Source of the DNA: Gibbula magus
Taxonomy: Eukaryota; Mollusca; Gastropoda; Trochida; Trochidae
Reading direction: 5' to 3'
Assembly (NCBI GenBank): GCA_936450465.1
Contig: OW388300.1
Span: 38,968,358 to 39,032,357 of the forward strand
Length of the DNA: 64,000 nucleotides
Under the pieces are notes generated by a model, which made no database searches, was not told where the DNA came from, and saw nothing but the letters and a program-made list of their open reading frames with translations. The position numbers were made by a program, and so were the translations under genes. This document shows, piece after piece, positions 34,101 to 42,354 of this stretch. The first letter of the stretch is position 1. Every line of letters begins with the position of its first letter.

Positions 34101-36655
34101 CTGAAACCCTCTCTGGGTTTCTGCCACTGTCAATGCACATATCTCAAAATAGTGTCAAAAGTACAAAGTGAAATCCCTGTTGCATATAAGTATAAAAATC
34201 AATCAAATATAGACTATTGTTATGAAAATTATATGTTATTCACTGGACACCAAAGGATTGTCACTGTGCAGTGTTTGCATTGCTCTGGGAATTTGTGATC
34301 AACCTTTTCTCATCAGTATAATTTTGTCCTTGGCACAAATTAACAACTTACAGCCTTGCTGCCTTAAAACCCTGTTTAATGTTTGCTATAAATTACACTC
34401 TAAAGGCCTCTGACATTACCTGTGGGTTAGAGGATTAACGAACACTTACATTTCCCTAAACTCCTTAGGGAGTAGAGTATATGATCAGTTTATCTTATAT
34501 ACAGCATTAGTTCAGTGGTAACTTAATAATAATACTTTATTACCCCGAAAGGAATTCATTTTGTATCATGACAGAGCTTGTGTACATATTAAAGGTGCAT
34601 CCATTGTGTTTCATAAAATTTTATTTGGCTTTAATACGTTCCACATGTGCTGTTTACAGTACAAATAAATTCACTCATCTTGCATATTCATCCCCAATCG
34701 CCATACATAATTACTAGTTTCCAATAATATCGAGTAAACATAATTATTATTGTATAGAAACCGAAACTGTACGTCCCATTTACGTGCCCAGTAGTTATAT
34801 GACCTATTCAACATTATGAACCTAAATTCGTCATTTTGTCTGTTAAAAATAAGATTCCAAAATTACGATTGACTCATCGGCGACATCAATCGCCATGCAT
34901 TGTCCGGTTTGAAATCCGATATCAGATATCACTACTTTTACCCTTCTACCCTTTACCTTGTCAATATACTGAGTCTACAATCATCAAAATGGTAGTTTTC
35001 GGTAACAGTCGTTACTTCTCGATAATGTTTGGATTGGAATACGTAACCCCAACAACACAATGGATGTTCCTTTAAAACCCTGTTTAATGTTTGCTATACC
35101 GGTAAATTACACTCTAAAGGCCCCTGACATTACCTGTGGGTTATAGGATTAACGAACACTTAGACTTCCTTCAACTCCTTGGGGAGTAAAGTATATGATC
35201 GGTTTATCTAATACACAGTATTAGTTCAGAGGTAACTTAATAATAATAATACTTTATTACCCAGAAAGAAGGTAAGGCGAGTTGGGGTTTAACGCTGCTT
35301 TCAAGAGTATTTCACTTATATTTGGGCTGCTAGTATTACGGCAAGGAGAAAACTCGCAATGCCATGTGGCTATGCATTGTGGTGAAACCTGCGAGCAACG
35401 GCTGGAACTAGCGAACCATGGGTGGTACTACTCTGAAATTCAGTGTAGCATTGCTCCCAAACCTTACTGCGTGTAGAACAGTTCTCTACTACAGACAAAG
35501 TTGCCGTGCTCCTGGCGGGATTCGAACCCCGGACCTCTTGATCTGAAGCCGAACGCACTAACCACTGCGCTATCCCGCCCTCACCCCGATTCATTTTGTA
35601 TCATGACAGAGCTTGTGTATATTAAAGGGGCAACTAGTAGCATGTTTTTTGGCTCAAATAAGTGGATGAAATTTTTTTCAACCTTGAAAATGCGGGGGTT
35701 GCCCCCTCCCCCTTGATAAATTATTTATCCACATGTTGTGACCACCCCTTTTTTCAATACCCCATACCAATACCCCAGCTCCCTTTCAAAATTTTAAATT
35801 GTTTGCAGGTTTTCTTTTCACTTGAGACAAGTACATTTCAAAATGAAATCTTTATTTCAGGCTAACTTTCAAGCTGCCTATGCTGAACATGCATCAGAGG
35901 AAAAATGGGCGTGTCCGTGGTATAAATAGCACGTAGGCCCACAGCTTTAGAACTCAAGATGGGCTACACTCAAAAGAAAGGGCGTTTCTTTCGATGAACA
36001 ACCACATTTGTCAGTCTGACCTAAATAAGTACTTTCCTTGAATACAACATTACACTTACATCGTACCAACCTGACAATGCATACGTTAAACAGACGTGTG
36101 TATTATCGGAAAAGGGATCAATTTCACCTGTTTGTTGGGCACGGTCCATCAAATTCGTCATGCAACGTTGATTCAGAACAATAGTCAACACAATACCTGT
36201 TGAAAATCTACTCAAAATGTATGTATTATTTATATATAATTTGCAACAGACTGGCGTATAGATATGACATAATGCACCTGTAATTTAAACAAATATTTAA
36301 CTTGCCTTTCATCTCGAACGTCCCTGACAGCGCGTTGTAAAGATATCTTCCCACTCGCAATGATGTTGAAAGCTTCTTTGTGCATTAATTTTTCTCCTAA
36401 GATTTTGTCTTCACCTTCCAAATACAATGGAACACCCTGTTCGCCAGGCCCTGTTCGAAATTGTTCGCCTTTTCGATATTCTTCGAACCTTTTTTGCCTC
36501 ATGAATGTTACGTGGTCCGGTGATTGGAGCGAATCGCGACGTCCTATCACTCCATGTCCCAGAAAGTTCACATAGAGAAACGAAAGGCTCACAAGAAATA
36601 GCACTAATATCACAACACTTTTGATCTTAATTTTCCGAAAGCGTACCACTCTCAT
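12982..36655 (-). CDS. GALNT-A: polypeptide N-acetylgalactosaminyltransferase, complete gene of 11 coding exons
   Basis: Role (family knowledge): a Golgi type II membrane enzyme that transfers GalNAc from UDP-GalNAc to Ser/Thr, the first step of mucin-type O-glycosylation. Seen: eleven exons whose junctions all join in phase add up to 1713 nt, 570 residues, normal for the family. Order: cytosolic tail 1-12, signal anchor about 13-31, stem to about 70, GT-A domain with HNEAW (about 137-141), DDFSDRE, the metal-binding DSH (222-224), the Gal/GalNAc-T motif with WGGEN (327-331), VGH (353-355), then a ricin-type lectin (about 444-570). The start is the ATG at 36655; upstream in-frame codons lack an ATG before it. 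Intron 1 is GC-AG, intron 10 holds a DIRS retrotransposon, and the acceptor of exon 9 is invaded by a SINE. The isoform number cannot be told by eye. GALNT-B lies upstream in tandem. Confidence 0.93.
13235..13410. repeat. DIRS inverted terminal repeat, 3' end of element
   Basis: 176 bp, reverse complement of 19743-19918 without a visible mismatch. Outside it, 13201-13234 is a unique end copied in the internal complementary region. Confidence 0.95.
13478..13560. repeat. DIRS internal complementary region (copy of the joined ends)
   Basis: 13478-13527 is the reverse complement of the left end (13201-13250, 50 bp); 13525-13560 is the reverse complement of the right end (19892-19927, 36 bp). The halves overlap by three A. 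This is the template-like join used to close the circular cDNA in DIRS models. Confidence 0.9.
13743..16184 (-). CDS. DIRS ORF3: tyrosine recombinase
   Basis: ATG at 16184, 813 codons. The recombinase proper lies in roughly the last 350 residues: an N-terminal SAM-like part ([29 protein letters not shown]), then the catalytic set Arg618 ([11 protein letters not shown]), His747 and Arg750 ([10 protein letters not shown]), Trp773 and Tyr783 (FASHYLRDL). This R-HxxR-W-Y set is what phage-type tyrosine recombinases use to cut and rejoin DNA. The first 460 or so codons overlap the RT frame and show no domain I recognise, so the true start may be internal or by splicing. Confidence 0.9.
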   Translation of the reverse strand: MESPAICNFHGPVAFYADYDTDRAVSTPPGDRVRSIYRRLSDEPRCSSRSTQTVTVCSRSTSPTRVDRQRGEIPSDPVATSHVYRGVFPHRPRLGEGPARQVGQNSVFREERLVRQHDPQGVAVPSGSPLFRPVSHHQGTPDASAPTEVYHPVYPAGRPASEVPANYRSPPLPDLVDDPVECLRRSLLDRLPAGLPTVCGRVTPRVGRPSRGQDGSRAVVRRTKPVAQQQLGVASSDPGSHSLVVGAAELPPLGGVRQLHGGVVDQEPGHNRLVETSGPDVSVVPPVRPKPHSGEGATYSGVSERFSGRSIATRQAVPDRVDASPGSIRPIMHRSTSAVDRSIRDEVQRAPASLRVPPARSSGMGGGRIVSQLGGAGRLRVSSTHTAPKGSGKDKSNEITATAFGSALLACEKLVPPTSRPRLKRPSSTTSVASAVATSEQPSASSGPRAVSSVRLGHLQKALKSKGYSARVASAISQAHRVSTRSLYDDKWLSFEKFCTSRSRDPMSASPQFVAEFLLYLRNTRHLKGGTISTYLSALNSVLAVKTDTKLSKTPELIALLKSFKLEDQKQKFRPPAWDLNLVLRHLRGSPYEPLSEASFEDLTRKTAFLISLATAARVSEIHALDVTRVRFETSRHGSVHLGLLWNFVAKNQLPGQPDRKFTIPPLSSIVHDSEREELSLCPVRVLREYIRRSTTRRKSRKRLFIPFSTAANGEVSRNTIALWLRQTILAAYDAEGLPHPAANNPHEIRALASTMALHRNISVPQIMEGCFWRSTSVFASHYLRDLAVEDVQGLQSFGPLVVAQQLTRPRLH
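14795..16921 (-). CDS. DIRS ORF2: reverse transcriptase and RNase H
   Basis: Open frame of 708 codons, no ATG near its 5' end (the first codon counted is GTG). It overlaps the Gag frame by 182 nt in the relative +1 frame, so it is probably made by frameshift or from a spliced [18 protein letters not shown], then the catalytic YIDD (residues 282-285). RNase H follows ([24 protein letters not shown]) and ends at [11 protein letters not shown]. The C-terminal part ([34 protein letters not shown]) is conserved in DIRS elements, where a methyltransferase-like domain has been proposed; I cannot confirm that here. Confidence 0.92.
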   Translation of the reverse strand: MLEFTQGRGSPSGVLTKTSTSTSVGALTQGVAGFKTTLRLPGDELLLPLGRRRHLTSPGVEGLGTHDWKLPPPVVPVTDTPVGGRLGVFWPNWTILEDPFVTTILQAGYKLPIVRSPPLTNLPRSRVYSPTQLLQLSNNITILLDKCAIETVSHPENTPGFYSPIFLVPKKNSEKMRMIHNLAVFNELYLAEPPHFRMTSLDQLRSKLARDDWLVSLDLQDAYLHVPIYRPHRKYLRFVFRDTHYQWKVLPFVISTAPWLFTRITTPIARFLHLRGIEFDPYIDDCLMSHAAPLVLRRQSQFALDLLHRLGWIVNEEKSHLIPSQRLTFIGGFFLTDLDLVKVPPDRWDRIQSFAKRGLCDSMTLREWQSLLGLLSSAQYLTTRGRLMLRPLQRFITPFIQRDDLQVRFPLTIGLHPYLIWWTIQSNVCAGVSLTDFPPDFQLFVDASHQGWGAHLEDRTAAGLWSDVQSQWHSNNLELQAVILAVTHWLSVLRNSRLLVASDNSTVVWLIKNQGTTGSWKLLDQTFQLFHLLDRNHIQVKARHIPGCQNVLADALSRPDKPSPTEWMLHPEAFDLLCTGLHRPLIDLFATKYNARLPVYVSPLPDPAAWAVDALSLSWEGLDAYAFPPPILLPKAVAKIKATRSLRLLLVAPFWPARSWFPLLRGLVSSDPVPLPLWPRLLLHPNSRLPHPDPERFHLSAWVIYRRP
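16740..18707 (-). CDS. DIRS ORF1: Gag-like protein with Cys-rich N terminus and RS domain
   Basis: I chose the ATG at 18707 (655 residues), which directly precedes the Cys cluster; an in-frame ATG at 18746 is an alternative. Seen: Cys at 5, 8, 21, 24, 29, 35 and 38 in a zinc-ribbon-like pattern; a basic stretch to about 60; Pro-rich linker; an RS/SP repeat domain at about 226-311 (units of RSPRRS and RRSRSP); then an acidic segment and a helical region that is probably the capsid-like core; a basic Gly/Arg-rich C terminus. Known: DIRS ORF1 is taken as Gag from position. A domain this rich in RS repeats is like SR splicing factors; its function here is inference. Confidence 0.85.
   Translation of the reverse strand: MRVFCSSCRSTKSAKDPHPLCPDCVGFQCNLDNKCIYCRPLSPSKFKAFVVARRKRFSQRKLRMADKSSPSPRDGAVPGVPDSVPVLGTPVSSEPSSASQVRVRHGPTLEEVEQGVNPGAPAIDSNLLMTLVNKQVEKLLEARVAQEVTVLPPPPQLPPTRPLMESVVRVASDDHRRVERSSTVQFRDTPMDPIYHRQYDQRLDLRAGDTPRFGEANRDFVYKEDHRRRSRSPRRSSRRSRSRSPRRSRSPRRSPRRSRSPRRSRSPRRSPRRSPRRSPRRSPRRSHSPRRSRSPRRSPRRSPRRSSPRSKAPTSSHVSSERSHSPVLREEHDFVPDYTEEVSEDDQTDTWLEYGDMFTWIADRLVTCPSPSQSADRRFAIWDEPELLIPPHPTIKEAMENLDEDFAKLDNNPSIHLAKATSGKYKIHSMKVYQAGAVQDDHVRRLSDASQSMYKVQDQKLKNVDTELKRALIPLSGLVSSLEAASQDLTEENPSRVEHQATLFKWQANACADVLSHVRSAIAMNTVVRRTGLLQPCQWEEEFKRSLVRAPVSSETLFGDKIKEVFKEQSDKAQADFTFQACKLVANTFPANNRKGARVYTGKRKSVRGAYQNKHVNKRGGFDSGRGRFQNNAQASRGRAPTTPGKKKTPYKSRR
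18708..19742 (-). other. DIRS 5' leader region
   Basis: About 1 kb between the 5' ITR and Gag, with several stop-free but low-complexity frames rich in F, L and C that look non-coding. It contains an A/T-only tract (18917-18961). A strong acceptor-like string TTCTGTTCTTTACAG sits 14 bases before the Gag ATG. Probably promoter and leader. Confidence 0.5.
19743..19918. repeat. DIRS inverted terminal repeat, 5' end of element
   Basis: 176 bp reverse complement of the left repeat. The outer 9 bases (19919-19927, taaaaattt) complete the end as judged from the internal complementary region. Confidence 0.95.
19961..20272 (-). repeat. SINE-1, full length with 12-bp target duplication
   Basis: The tail ggtgaggtgagttggggttt starts at 19961; the head with A- and B-box complements ends at 20272. 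Flanked by perfect duplications cattaaaattaa at 19949-19960 and 20273-20284. It lies 33 bp outside the DIRS end. The best copy from which to read the 312-bp family structure. Confidence 0.92.
20909..21043 (-). CDS. GALNT-A exon 10 (residues 481-525, lectin beta repeat)
   Basis: Acceptor TTTTAG, donor GATCAG|GTGAGT, 45 codons. Contains [17 protein letters not shown] with the CLD motif and ends MKWTYDQ (QxW-like). Confidence 0.92.
21581..21688 (-). CDS. GALNT-A exon 9 (residues 445-480, lectin alpha repeat)
   Basis: Acceptor CTATTGCAG, donor AATGAG|GTAGGT, 36 codons. Encodes [10 protein letters not shown]; the sugar-site Asp is kept although Leu of the CLD motif is Phe. A SINE begins 11 bases upstream of the exon and its target duplication contains this acceptor (see findings). 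Confidence 0.9.
21699..21990 (-). repeat. SINE-1 inserted at the GALNT-A exon 9 acceptor
   Basis: 292 bp, slightly 5'-truncated at the head. Flanked by a perfect 14-bp duplication ctatctgcaataga at 21685-21698 and 21991-22004, whose reverse complement contains the acceptor TTGCAG|ATAG. See findings. Confidence 0.93.
22005..22962. other. GALNT-A intron 8 remainder
   Basis: No further gene or repeat family recognised between the SINE duplication and exon 8. Confidence 0.4.
22963..23097 (-). CDS. GALNT-A exon 8 (residues 400-444, linker to lectin)
   Basis: Acceptor TTGTTGCAG, donor GGATG|GTAAGT, 45 codons, phase 0 at both ends. Carries [20 protein letters not shown] then YLDNVYPEK, typical of the end of the catalytic domain. 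Confidence 0.94.
23559..23656 (-). CDS. GALNT-A exon 7 (residues 367-399)
   Basis: Acceptor TTTCACAG, donor TTAAAG|GTATTT. Contains [20 protein letters not shown], the conserved C-terminal segment of the catalytic domain. Confidence 0.94.
23823..24134 (-). repeat. SINE-1 copy in GALNT-A intron 6
   Basis: Diverged but complete, from gtgaggtgattgggggtttc to the head. Imperfect flanking duplication aaacactggtg (from 23812) and aaactctggtg (from 24135). The right flank (about 24124-24210) is repeated at about 24241-24335, just downstream of the exon 6 donor. Confidence 0.8.
24363..24450 (-). CDS. GALNT-A exon 6 (residues 338-367)
   Basis: Acceptor TTTTTTGCAG, donor TCCCAG|GTACTT. Encodes [20 protein letters not shown], the end of the Gal/GalNAc-T motif with the conserved VGH. 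Confidence 0.94.
24890..27750. repeat. Three copies of an uncharacterised intronic repeat in GALNT-A intron 5
   Basis: Segments at about 24890-25285, 26970-27180 and 27390-27745 share gatagaatatycacaaagtaac, ttcagttctcatcg-like and tttcgtttccacaaaa blocks in the same order. A fourth copy is in GALNT-B at 62560-62905. As the host introns are not equivalent, this is an interspersed element rather than a relic of the gene duplication. A G run (26245-26272) lies between copies. Confidence 0.55.
26712..26953. repeat. Fold-back MITE, family H (copy 1)
   Basis: The left arm (from acattacgcaacttcccaa) and the right arm (to ggaagttgtacattacg) are complementary over about 80 bp around a short loop. 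Related fold-backs are at 29558-29754 and 48742-48930. Confidence 0.7.
27770..27887 (-). CDS. GALNT-A exon 5 (residues 298-337, Gal/GalNAc-T motif)
   Basis: Acceptor TCTGTTAG, donor TTCAGA|GTGAGT. Carries [20 protein letters not shown], then [18 protein letters not shown]. Only three of 39 residues differ from the GALNT-B exon. Confidence 0.95.
27934..28368. repeat. MITE of the 'accgtatttcctctaata' family
   Basis: Left end accgtatttcctctaatac and right end gtattagaggaaatacggt are inverted. Repeated cccgggtt..tattagaggc modules fill both subterminal regions. It ends 47 bp upstream of the exon 5 acceptor. Confidence 0.75.
28841..29041 (-). CDS. GALNT-A exon 4 (residues 231-298)
   Basis: Acceptor TTCCCTAG, donor ATTGC|GTGAGT. 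Begins [20 protein letters not shown] and contains [18 protein letters not shown], the acceptor-binding side of the catalytic domain. 201 nt, the same length as in GALNT-B. Confidence 0.94.
29323..29497 (-). CDS. GALNT-A exon 3 (residues 173-231, DxH motif)
   Basis: Acceptor TGTCCACAG, donor GGATG|GTGAGT. Encodes [18 protein letters not shown] and FLDSHCE; DSH (222-224) binds Mn2+ and UDP. The split codon restores Glu at the exon 2 junction and Trp at the exon 4 junction. Confidence 0.94.
29558..29754. repeat. Fold-back MITE, family H (copy 2)
   Basis: Imperfect arms caacttccctctaggaataa and gagttatgccttgaggggga, 60 bp upstream of the GALNT-A exon 3 acceptor. Confidence 0.65.
29755..30709. 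other. GALNT-A intron 2, no further feature seen
   Basis: AT-rich intron sequence without recognised repeats or ORFs. Confidence 0.4.
30710..30955 (-). repeat. SINE-1, head-truncated copy
   Basis: The tail ggtgaggtgaggtgagttgg is complete; the copy stops at cccctggcggtatt within the tRNA-like B-box region. Confidence 0.8.
31666..32270. repeat. (GTGA)n/(GATA)n microsatellite abutting a SINE-1 tail
   Basis: About 570 bp of gtgagtgagatagtgag units runs straight into gagttggggtttaacgccg, the 3' end of SINE-1 (32230-32262). The long S-L-T-H frame on the minus strand is a by-product of the repeat. In GALNT-A intron 2. Confidence 0.95.
32575..32741 (-). CDS. GALNT-A exon 2 (residues 117-173)
   Basis: Acceptor TTCTCTACAG, donor AGGG|GTATGT, phase 2 in and 1 out. 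Carries [32 protein letters not shown] and [10 protein letters not shown], the nucleotide-binding half of the GT-A fold. Confidence 0.93.
33061..33199. repeat. Fold-back hairpin, 62-bp arms (family K)
   Basis: Arms cttttcttgacaaataccat and atggtattagtcaagaaaag flank a short loop with ggctacgccacgc. A half copy lies at about 32417-32480, and a related hairpin at 49563-49716 in GALNT-B. Confidence 0.8.
33310..33534. repeat. MITE related to the 'accgtatttcct' family
   Basis: Ends taccttgaatacaacccggg and ggttgtattcaaggaaatat are inverted. Inner modules of acccggg..cttgaat alternate in orientation. In GALNT-A intron 1. Confidence 0.6.
34589..35075. mobile_element. TTAA-flanked MITE, family P (copy 2)
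   Basis: 487 bp between TTAA sites. Ends aggtgcatccattgtgttt and aacacaatggatgttccttt are inverted. Core shared with 3627-4564, and fragments at 46270-46545 and 54545-54700. Confidence 0.8.
35275..35581 (-). repeat. SINE-1, full length
   Basis: From ggtaaggcgagttggggttt to the tRNA-like head (B-box complement ggattcgaacc). Sits inside unit 2 of the TTAA-bounded duplication in GALNT-A intron 1. Confidence 0.88.
36306..36655 (-). CDS. GALNT-A exon 1 (residues 1-117, signal anchor and stem)
   Basis: Starts at the ATG at 36655. A basic cytosolic end ([12 protein letters not shown]) precedes a hydrophobic anchor ending near YVNFLG. The exon ends with the conserved pre-catalytic segment [18 protein letters not shown]. 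The donor is AAAG|GCAAGT (GC type). Only this donor keeps the frame into exon 2: the split Arg codon gives RDVRDER then CKDIVYPK, the usual family junction. The nearby GT at 36301-36302 would shift the frame. Confidence 0.9.
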
Positions 36656-37870
<1,215 letters not shown>

Positions 37871-38468
37871 TCTAAAAGGTGCCGTAGGACGGCGTTGTCA
37901 CTGAAATAAAGTGATCTAAAAAAGGTAGATAAGTGTTACCAAAGATTAAATCATATTCCTGAATCAATAAAATGAGTTCTAAAACGAATGTGCATGGTTC
38001 GGTTGCCATGCGAGTCTGTGTCTCATCGAGCGGCCATTTTAACGTGTTTAATTTACATCCAAATGGAAGTTCGAAGGTAGTTCAAGTGATCTGACTAATG
38101 TAGCAATACCTAAACACCAAGAGTAGAGTTTTAAATATGGTACACTGAATTCTCAAGATCGCACGCAGTGGCGGATCCAGGAATTTTGAGGGGGGGGGGG
38201 GGGGGTCCGGATCCGCCACTGGCACGAGACCTACAAATCTACCTATCACACTGAAAAGTTTCAATAAATTGTCGCTTTTATACGTCACACTATTTGCTTA
38301 CAATACGTTAAACGTTAGTACGATAAACGTTTTCTATGTATACAGCCTATCGGTCGTGTAATGGGTTGTTTTACTTTCTAACGTAAAAATATATTGTATA
38401 AATCTTAATAGTAAATGGCAAATCTGAGAAAAAATAATATGCAAAAAAAGGTGTTGCAGTGCCTTTAA
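37871..38468. repeat. TTAA-type MITE T1, diverged, with a nested G-rich repeat
   Basis: The left end taaaaggtgccgtaggacgg and the right end gttgcagtgcctttaaat are T1-like. The core gcggccattttaacg is recognisable. A dispersed repeat bounded by agtggcggatccagg and ccggatccgccact (about 38165-38222), with a G run, is nested inside. Confidence 0.55.
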
Positions 38469-40278
38469 ATGAGTTATTTGAAAATAGCTTGGCACCCAGT
38501 AGGCCTATATATCTTTAAAAAAAGCCAAAGCAAGTCATAAGTGAGTCTATGGGAAAATTAATCTGAAAACGAAGAAAATCACAGTGTTCTTTATTATTTT
38601 ATTAGCATTTTTAAAAGTAGACATTTACCCCGAAATGGCGGAAACAAACTTTAGTCACACTATTTTCCCTAAGGATAAATGCTGTTCTAACACTGAACTA
38701 GCATAACTAGCAAGCCTCTTCATCGAAATTACCATCAATATCGCCGTCTGATTTAATCGATATCTATTTCCAGATTGTACATGGAAAGAGGGATTAATAA
38801 ACAGGGTTAAACTACATACATATCCCTTCCCGTGACGTTGACAGGTTTTACACATTAGAACATGTACCATACATTATAACAAGAAACAAATTCATACACC
38901 AATAACTGAATATGTAAATTCAACAATTAACTTAATATATATATGTACATGGACATTCAACAAGTAAAAATAAGAAATTTATGCTTTTGCATGTATGCTA
39001 ATATGATATTCTTTCAAATTCACGCCTTTTCTATATCATCAGATAAGTCATTGTTTACCATAAAGAACAGTTTTAAAAATGAATTCATTAACATAATTAT
39101 AGATTGTTTATCTAATGTGTGAATAGTTTTGGTCAATGAAAGTGCATATATGCATATAGTGCATAACATCATCATAATAGTAGTAACATAGGCAATAGCG
39201 TTATCTATAAACAAATGTGTGACCTACGTAAGCGATAAAGTGTTACTATTTTATGAACGTTACAATCGGTTTTAAATATAGTCTATTTGAAGATAGCATA
39301 GGATTCAGTTTTTTAAGAACATACTGTCATTTTTATGTCTTTTCTATATTACGTAGCTATCAACACACGTATATTTTATGCAACGCCATACTTAGGTATA
39401 TAATAATATAGCAGAGTATGCGATATAATAATCCGCTTTTGTCATGATTCCGTGGAAACCGCAACTATGAAATTCATATGTAGGCCTAACATACAATAGG
39501 CACAACTAGAGATCATGGTTGACTTCGACAGTAAGTTTGATGAAACCGTGAGTGTGTAAGACCATCATGCTTCACCAGGATATTCAAAGTCCCTGATTAT
39601 TTAAGCACCGTTCGCCCCGTATCGACATAGGTGGTTAATCGTCGATATGTAGGCCTATTGTATGTTTGTTGTCAGTCAATAAAATGTGGTTATTATAAAT
39701 GTTATACTTCAACCAGGTATCGCAAATATTGCTTGAAATAAAGTCATGCATTGGCTGGTTATTTATAGATGGTACAAGGCGAGTGCTGCTTGCAGAATCA
39801 GCGACTCTCCTTTCTCGTCTAGTTAAGGAGAATCGAGAACAAGGATTTCTTAAAACGTGTTTCTCAGAAATATGAACAGATAATGTTTTGAAATTTCAAA
39901 TTTAGTCCAGTTGACTCATGAAGACATAAAGTAACTCTGTATCATTCGTGGATTGAAATATCATTTTTATAAGCATCGCCTGCCTTGAATAATCGCTGGT
40001 TTAAATTTGGTAAATTTTAACAACTTGCGATTATCTGCTTGCTACTTTTTAAAAAAAGTATATACTTTTATTTTTAGGAAGTTTATCATGTTGTAATTGA
40101 TTCAATGATCATTATAGAAATTTACGATAATTTACGTAAAAATGTAACTTTTTACTCTAAAAAATGCATAATGTTTTATACAGTTTTGAAACAATAAGCG
40201 ATTTGCCTTGAATTCTCGCCTAGTGAAATCGGCATATTAAATTGATAATCGCCGGGCGATTATTCAAGAGTCTACGGT
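38469..40278. other. Intergenic, no gene seen
   Basis: AT-rich. A diverged repeat at about 39780-39960 (ctagttaaggagaatcg, tctcagaaatatgaacag) is shared with 57190-57330. Confidence 0.4.
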
Positions 40279-41526
40279 ATCACCCACTGGAACCCTATGC
40301 TCCAGGCCTCCAGCGATAGTGATTTTGTACAGCGAGAGATGAAGTGATAGTGATCGGAGATTACAGACGTTAATGCATCGGTTGATGAAAATATCTAAAT
40401 CCATCGACACAAACAAATCATTACTTCCACGTAAGCATAGTTCATGCATATGGAGGCATCAGTGTATCTCTATATTTTGTTCTAATGTAGGTAAGTTAAA
40501 AATTGAGAAAGTTATCGGCAAGTTACTTTGGTACCATTGTGTTAAACAGAGAAATATAGCTAGTATGTAAATAATAAATGATTAAAAAACCATGGAAAAT
40601 TAAGTCGTAATTGTTAAAGTTAGGTGATCATTTGGACAAAGTCTGTAGTTGTTAACTTCAATACTTTTAGAGAATTTGTGAACAATAGTTGATGAAGTGA
40701 TCGTGATCGTCTGGCTGTACATGTTCTGTACATGCCTTCAGTGATCGTGGTTTTTGGTTGCTGTGATCGAAATTAGGTTTACAATTATATGCGTCAAGGA
40801 CTTCAATATAATGAAAATAACTGGCATTGAACTCCTGAATATGAGCTTCGTCAGCAAAGGAAGCGAAAAAGTAGTTGATTCCATTGAAAAGAACAAGCAT
40901 GAAGTACAATCTGTAACCATATATTACAAACATGTAACATGAAAGTGCATTTGACTTCTTAAATGCCATTTGTACTAATACAATCCTAGTGCTGGCACCA
41001 TTTTGCCATCCTGTTAGCTAATTAACTACTATTGGACATCAACACCGCTTCTATTTGAGATTTGTCTATTTGACGTTTGTGTGGCACAATATTCAACTTC
41101 AAGCTGCTTAGTATACTGTTTAACACTTACTTACCAACAACACAACAAAACTAAACTAAAGAAGTGCCTGTTAAATGAAATAATTCCCACATTAGTGTCC
41201 AAAACGATCTACAGCAATTTATTCACAAATCAATATTTTAAACGCTTAAATTGTGTATCACCAAATTCAGTTGCAATTATCAAACCTTTATAATACGTTT
41301 AAGTGTAGCAAATTTCGTTTTGGTAATTGTGGTAATAATAATGGGATGTTTATTCTCGGCATGTTGAGAAGAAAGGACATTTATTATGATTAGGCCTAAC
41401 ATAACCAGTTGACATGATTGTTGTTGAAATATTGAAAGTTCGATCCGATCACTATCACTACATCTTTCGCTGTACAAAATCACTATCACTGGAGCCCTGC
41501 AGTACAGGGTTCCAGGGGTGGGTATC
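40279..41526. mobile_element. Non-autonomous DNA transposon with about 85-bp inverted ends
   Basis: The left end (cactggaaccctatgctcca..cagcgatagtgattttgtac) and the reverse complement of the right end (ctggaaccctgtactgcagg..cagtgatagtgattttgtac) agree over about 85 bp. Inside are more gatcgtgatcg-type motifs near 40700 but no protein-like ORF. Target duplication unclear. Confidence 0.65.
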
Positions 41527-42039
41527 AGAAAAAGAATCCGCACCATCTGGCGCCACTAGTGATTCAGTCACCATTTCCCTAACGATTTTTTTTCGAGAAA
41601 ATCTTCAATCAATCAATCAACGTTTTATTTCGGCGGTACAAGAGAATACAACATACATACATATTATATAAACAGATAAGAATGGTGATAACAATATCTC
41701 ATTTTAACTTTTCGGAAACAATTCGTAAGTATTTCGATGCATTTTTCAATTCTGTCACTTTTGTGCGTTTCAATCCCTTTTTGAGACAAGCCAAGCGTGT
41801 AGACGAAGAACCGTGAAGGTTTTCGTGTATGGGGCCACTTGGCTTGAAGATCCTTAGAAGATCCCTCCTGAACGGGAGGGAACCAGTTCCTGACTGCATA
41901 GCCTCCTGGGTGGGACGTAGCACGGCCTTGCCATGAAAGATTGAAAACGTACCCGCGTTGAAAACACACCCGGTGGGTACTTTTTCAACGTTGAATTATT
42001 ACCCGGGGTCACTTAAATTCGTATCCAATGAAAACAGCT
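41527..42039. other. Intergenic; possible LINE 3' fragment
   Basis: Around 41610 aatcaatcaacgttttattt precedes a frame on the minus strand up to about 41930 that might be a decayed LINE end. No RT motif is visible, so this is a weak call. Confidence 0.25.
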
Positions 42040-42354
42040 TTCATTGGCTTGGTAGATAGAGTGTCTTCAAGGATCTTATCATTTAAGGGTCTTGCTAAAT
42101 ATGTCCTTCCAATCTGTCTGATGTAAACAACACCCACAAACTATTTTCGGTTTTGGTCTCTGATTTGGTATTTTTTATTTATCAACATGTTAATGAAAAA
42201 AGTTTTCCAAAAATCAAATGGCGTATTTCGAGGAGAACACATCAGACTACCATCAGTGATTCAGTTTCCAAAATAGCATTATGACGTGTCATTGTAAATG
42301 TCACTTAAATGTTACAACGGCGTCGCTGATTGCACAACTAGATTCAAATGCAAC

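Larger units (their letters stand above)
34364..35640. repeat. TTAA-bounded tandem duplication with nested MITE and SINE
   Basis: Unit 1 (34364-34592) and unit 2 (35072-35274 plus about 35582-35631) share aaaccctgtttaatgtttgc through catgacagagcttgtgta. Each begins and ends on TTAA. A family P MITE (34589-35075) separates them; unit 2 is interrupted by a SINE-1 (35275-35581). Unit 1 shows the uninterrupted sequence. Confidence 0.75.

Noticed and set aside
41664..41969. Possible LINE-derived ORF
   Set aside because: No RT or endonuclease motif can be seen, so I list it only as a weak note in the intergenic entry.
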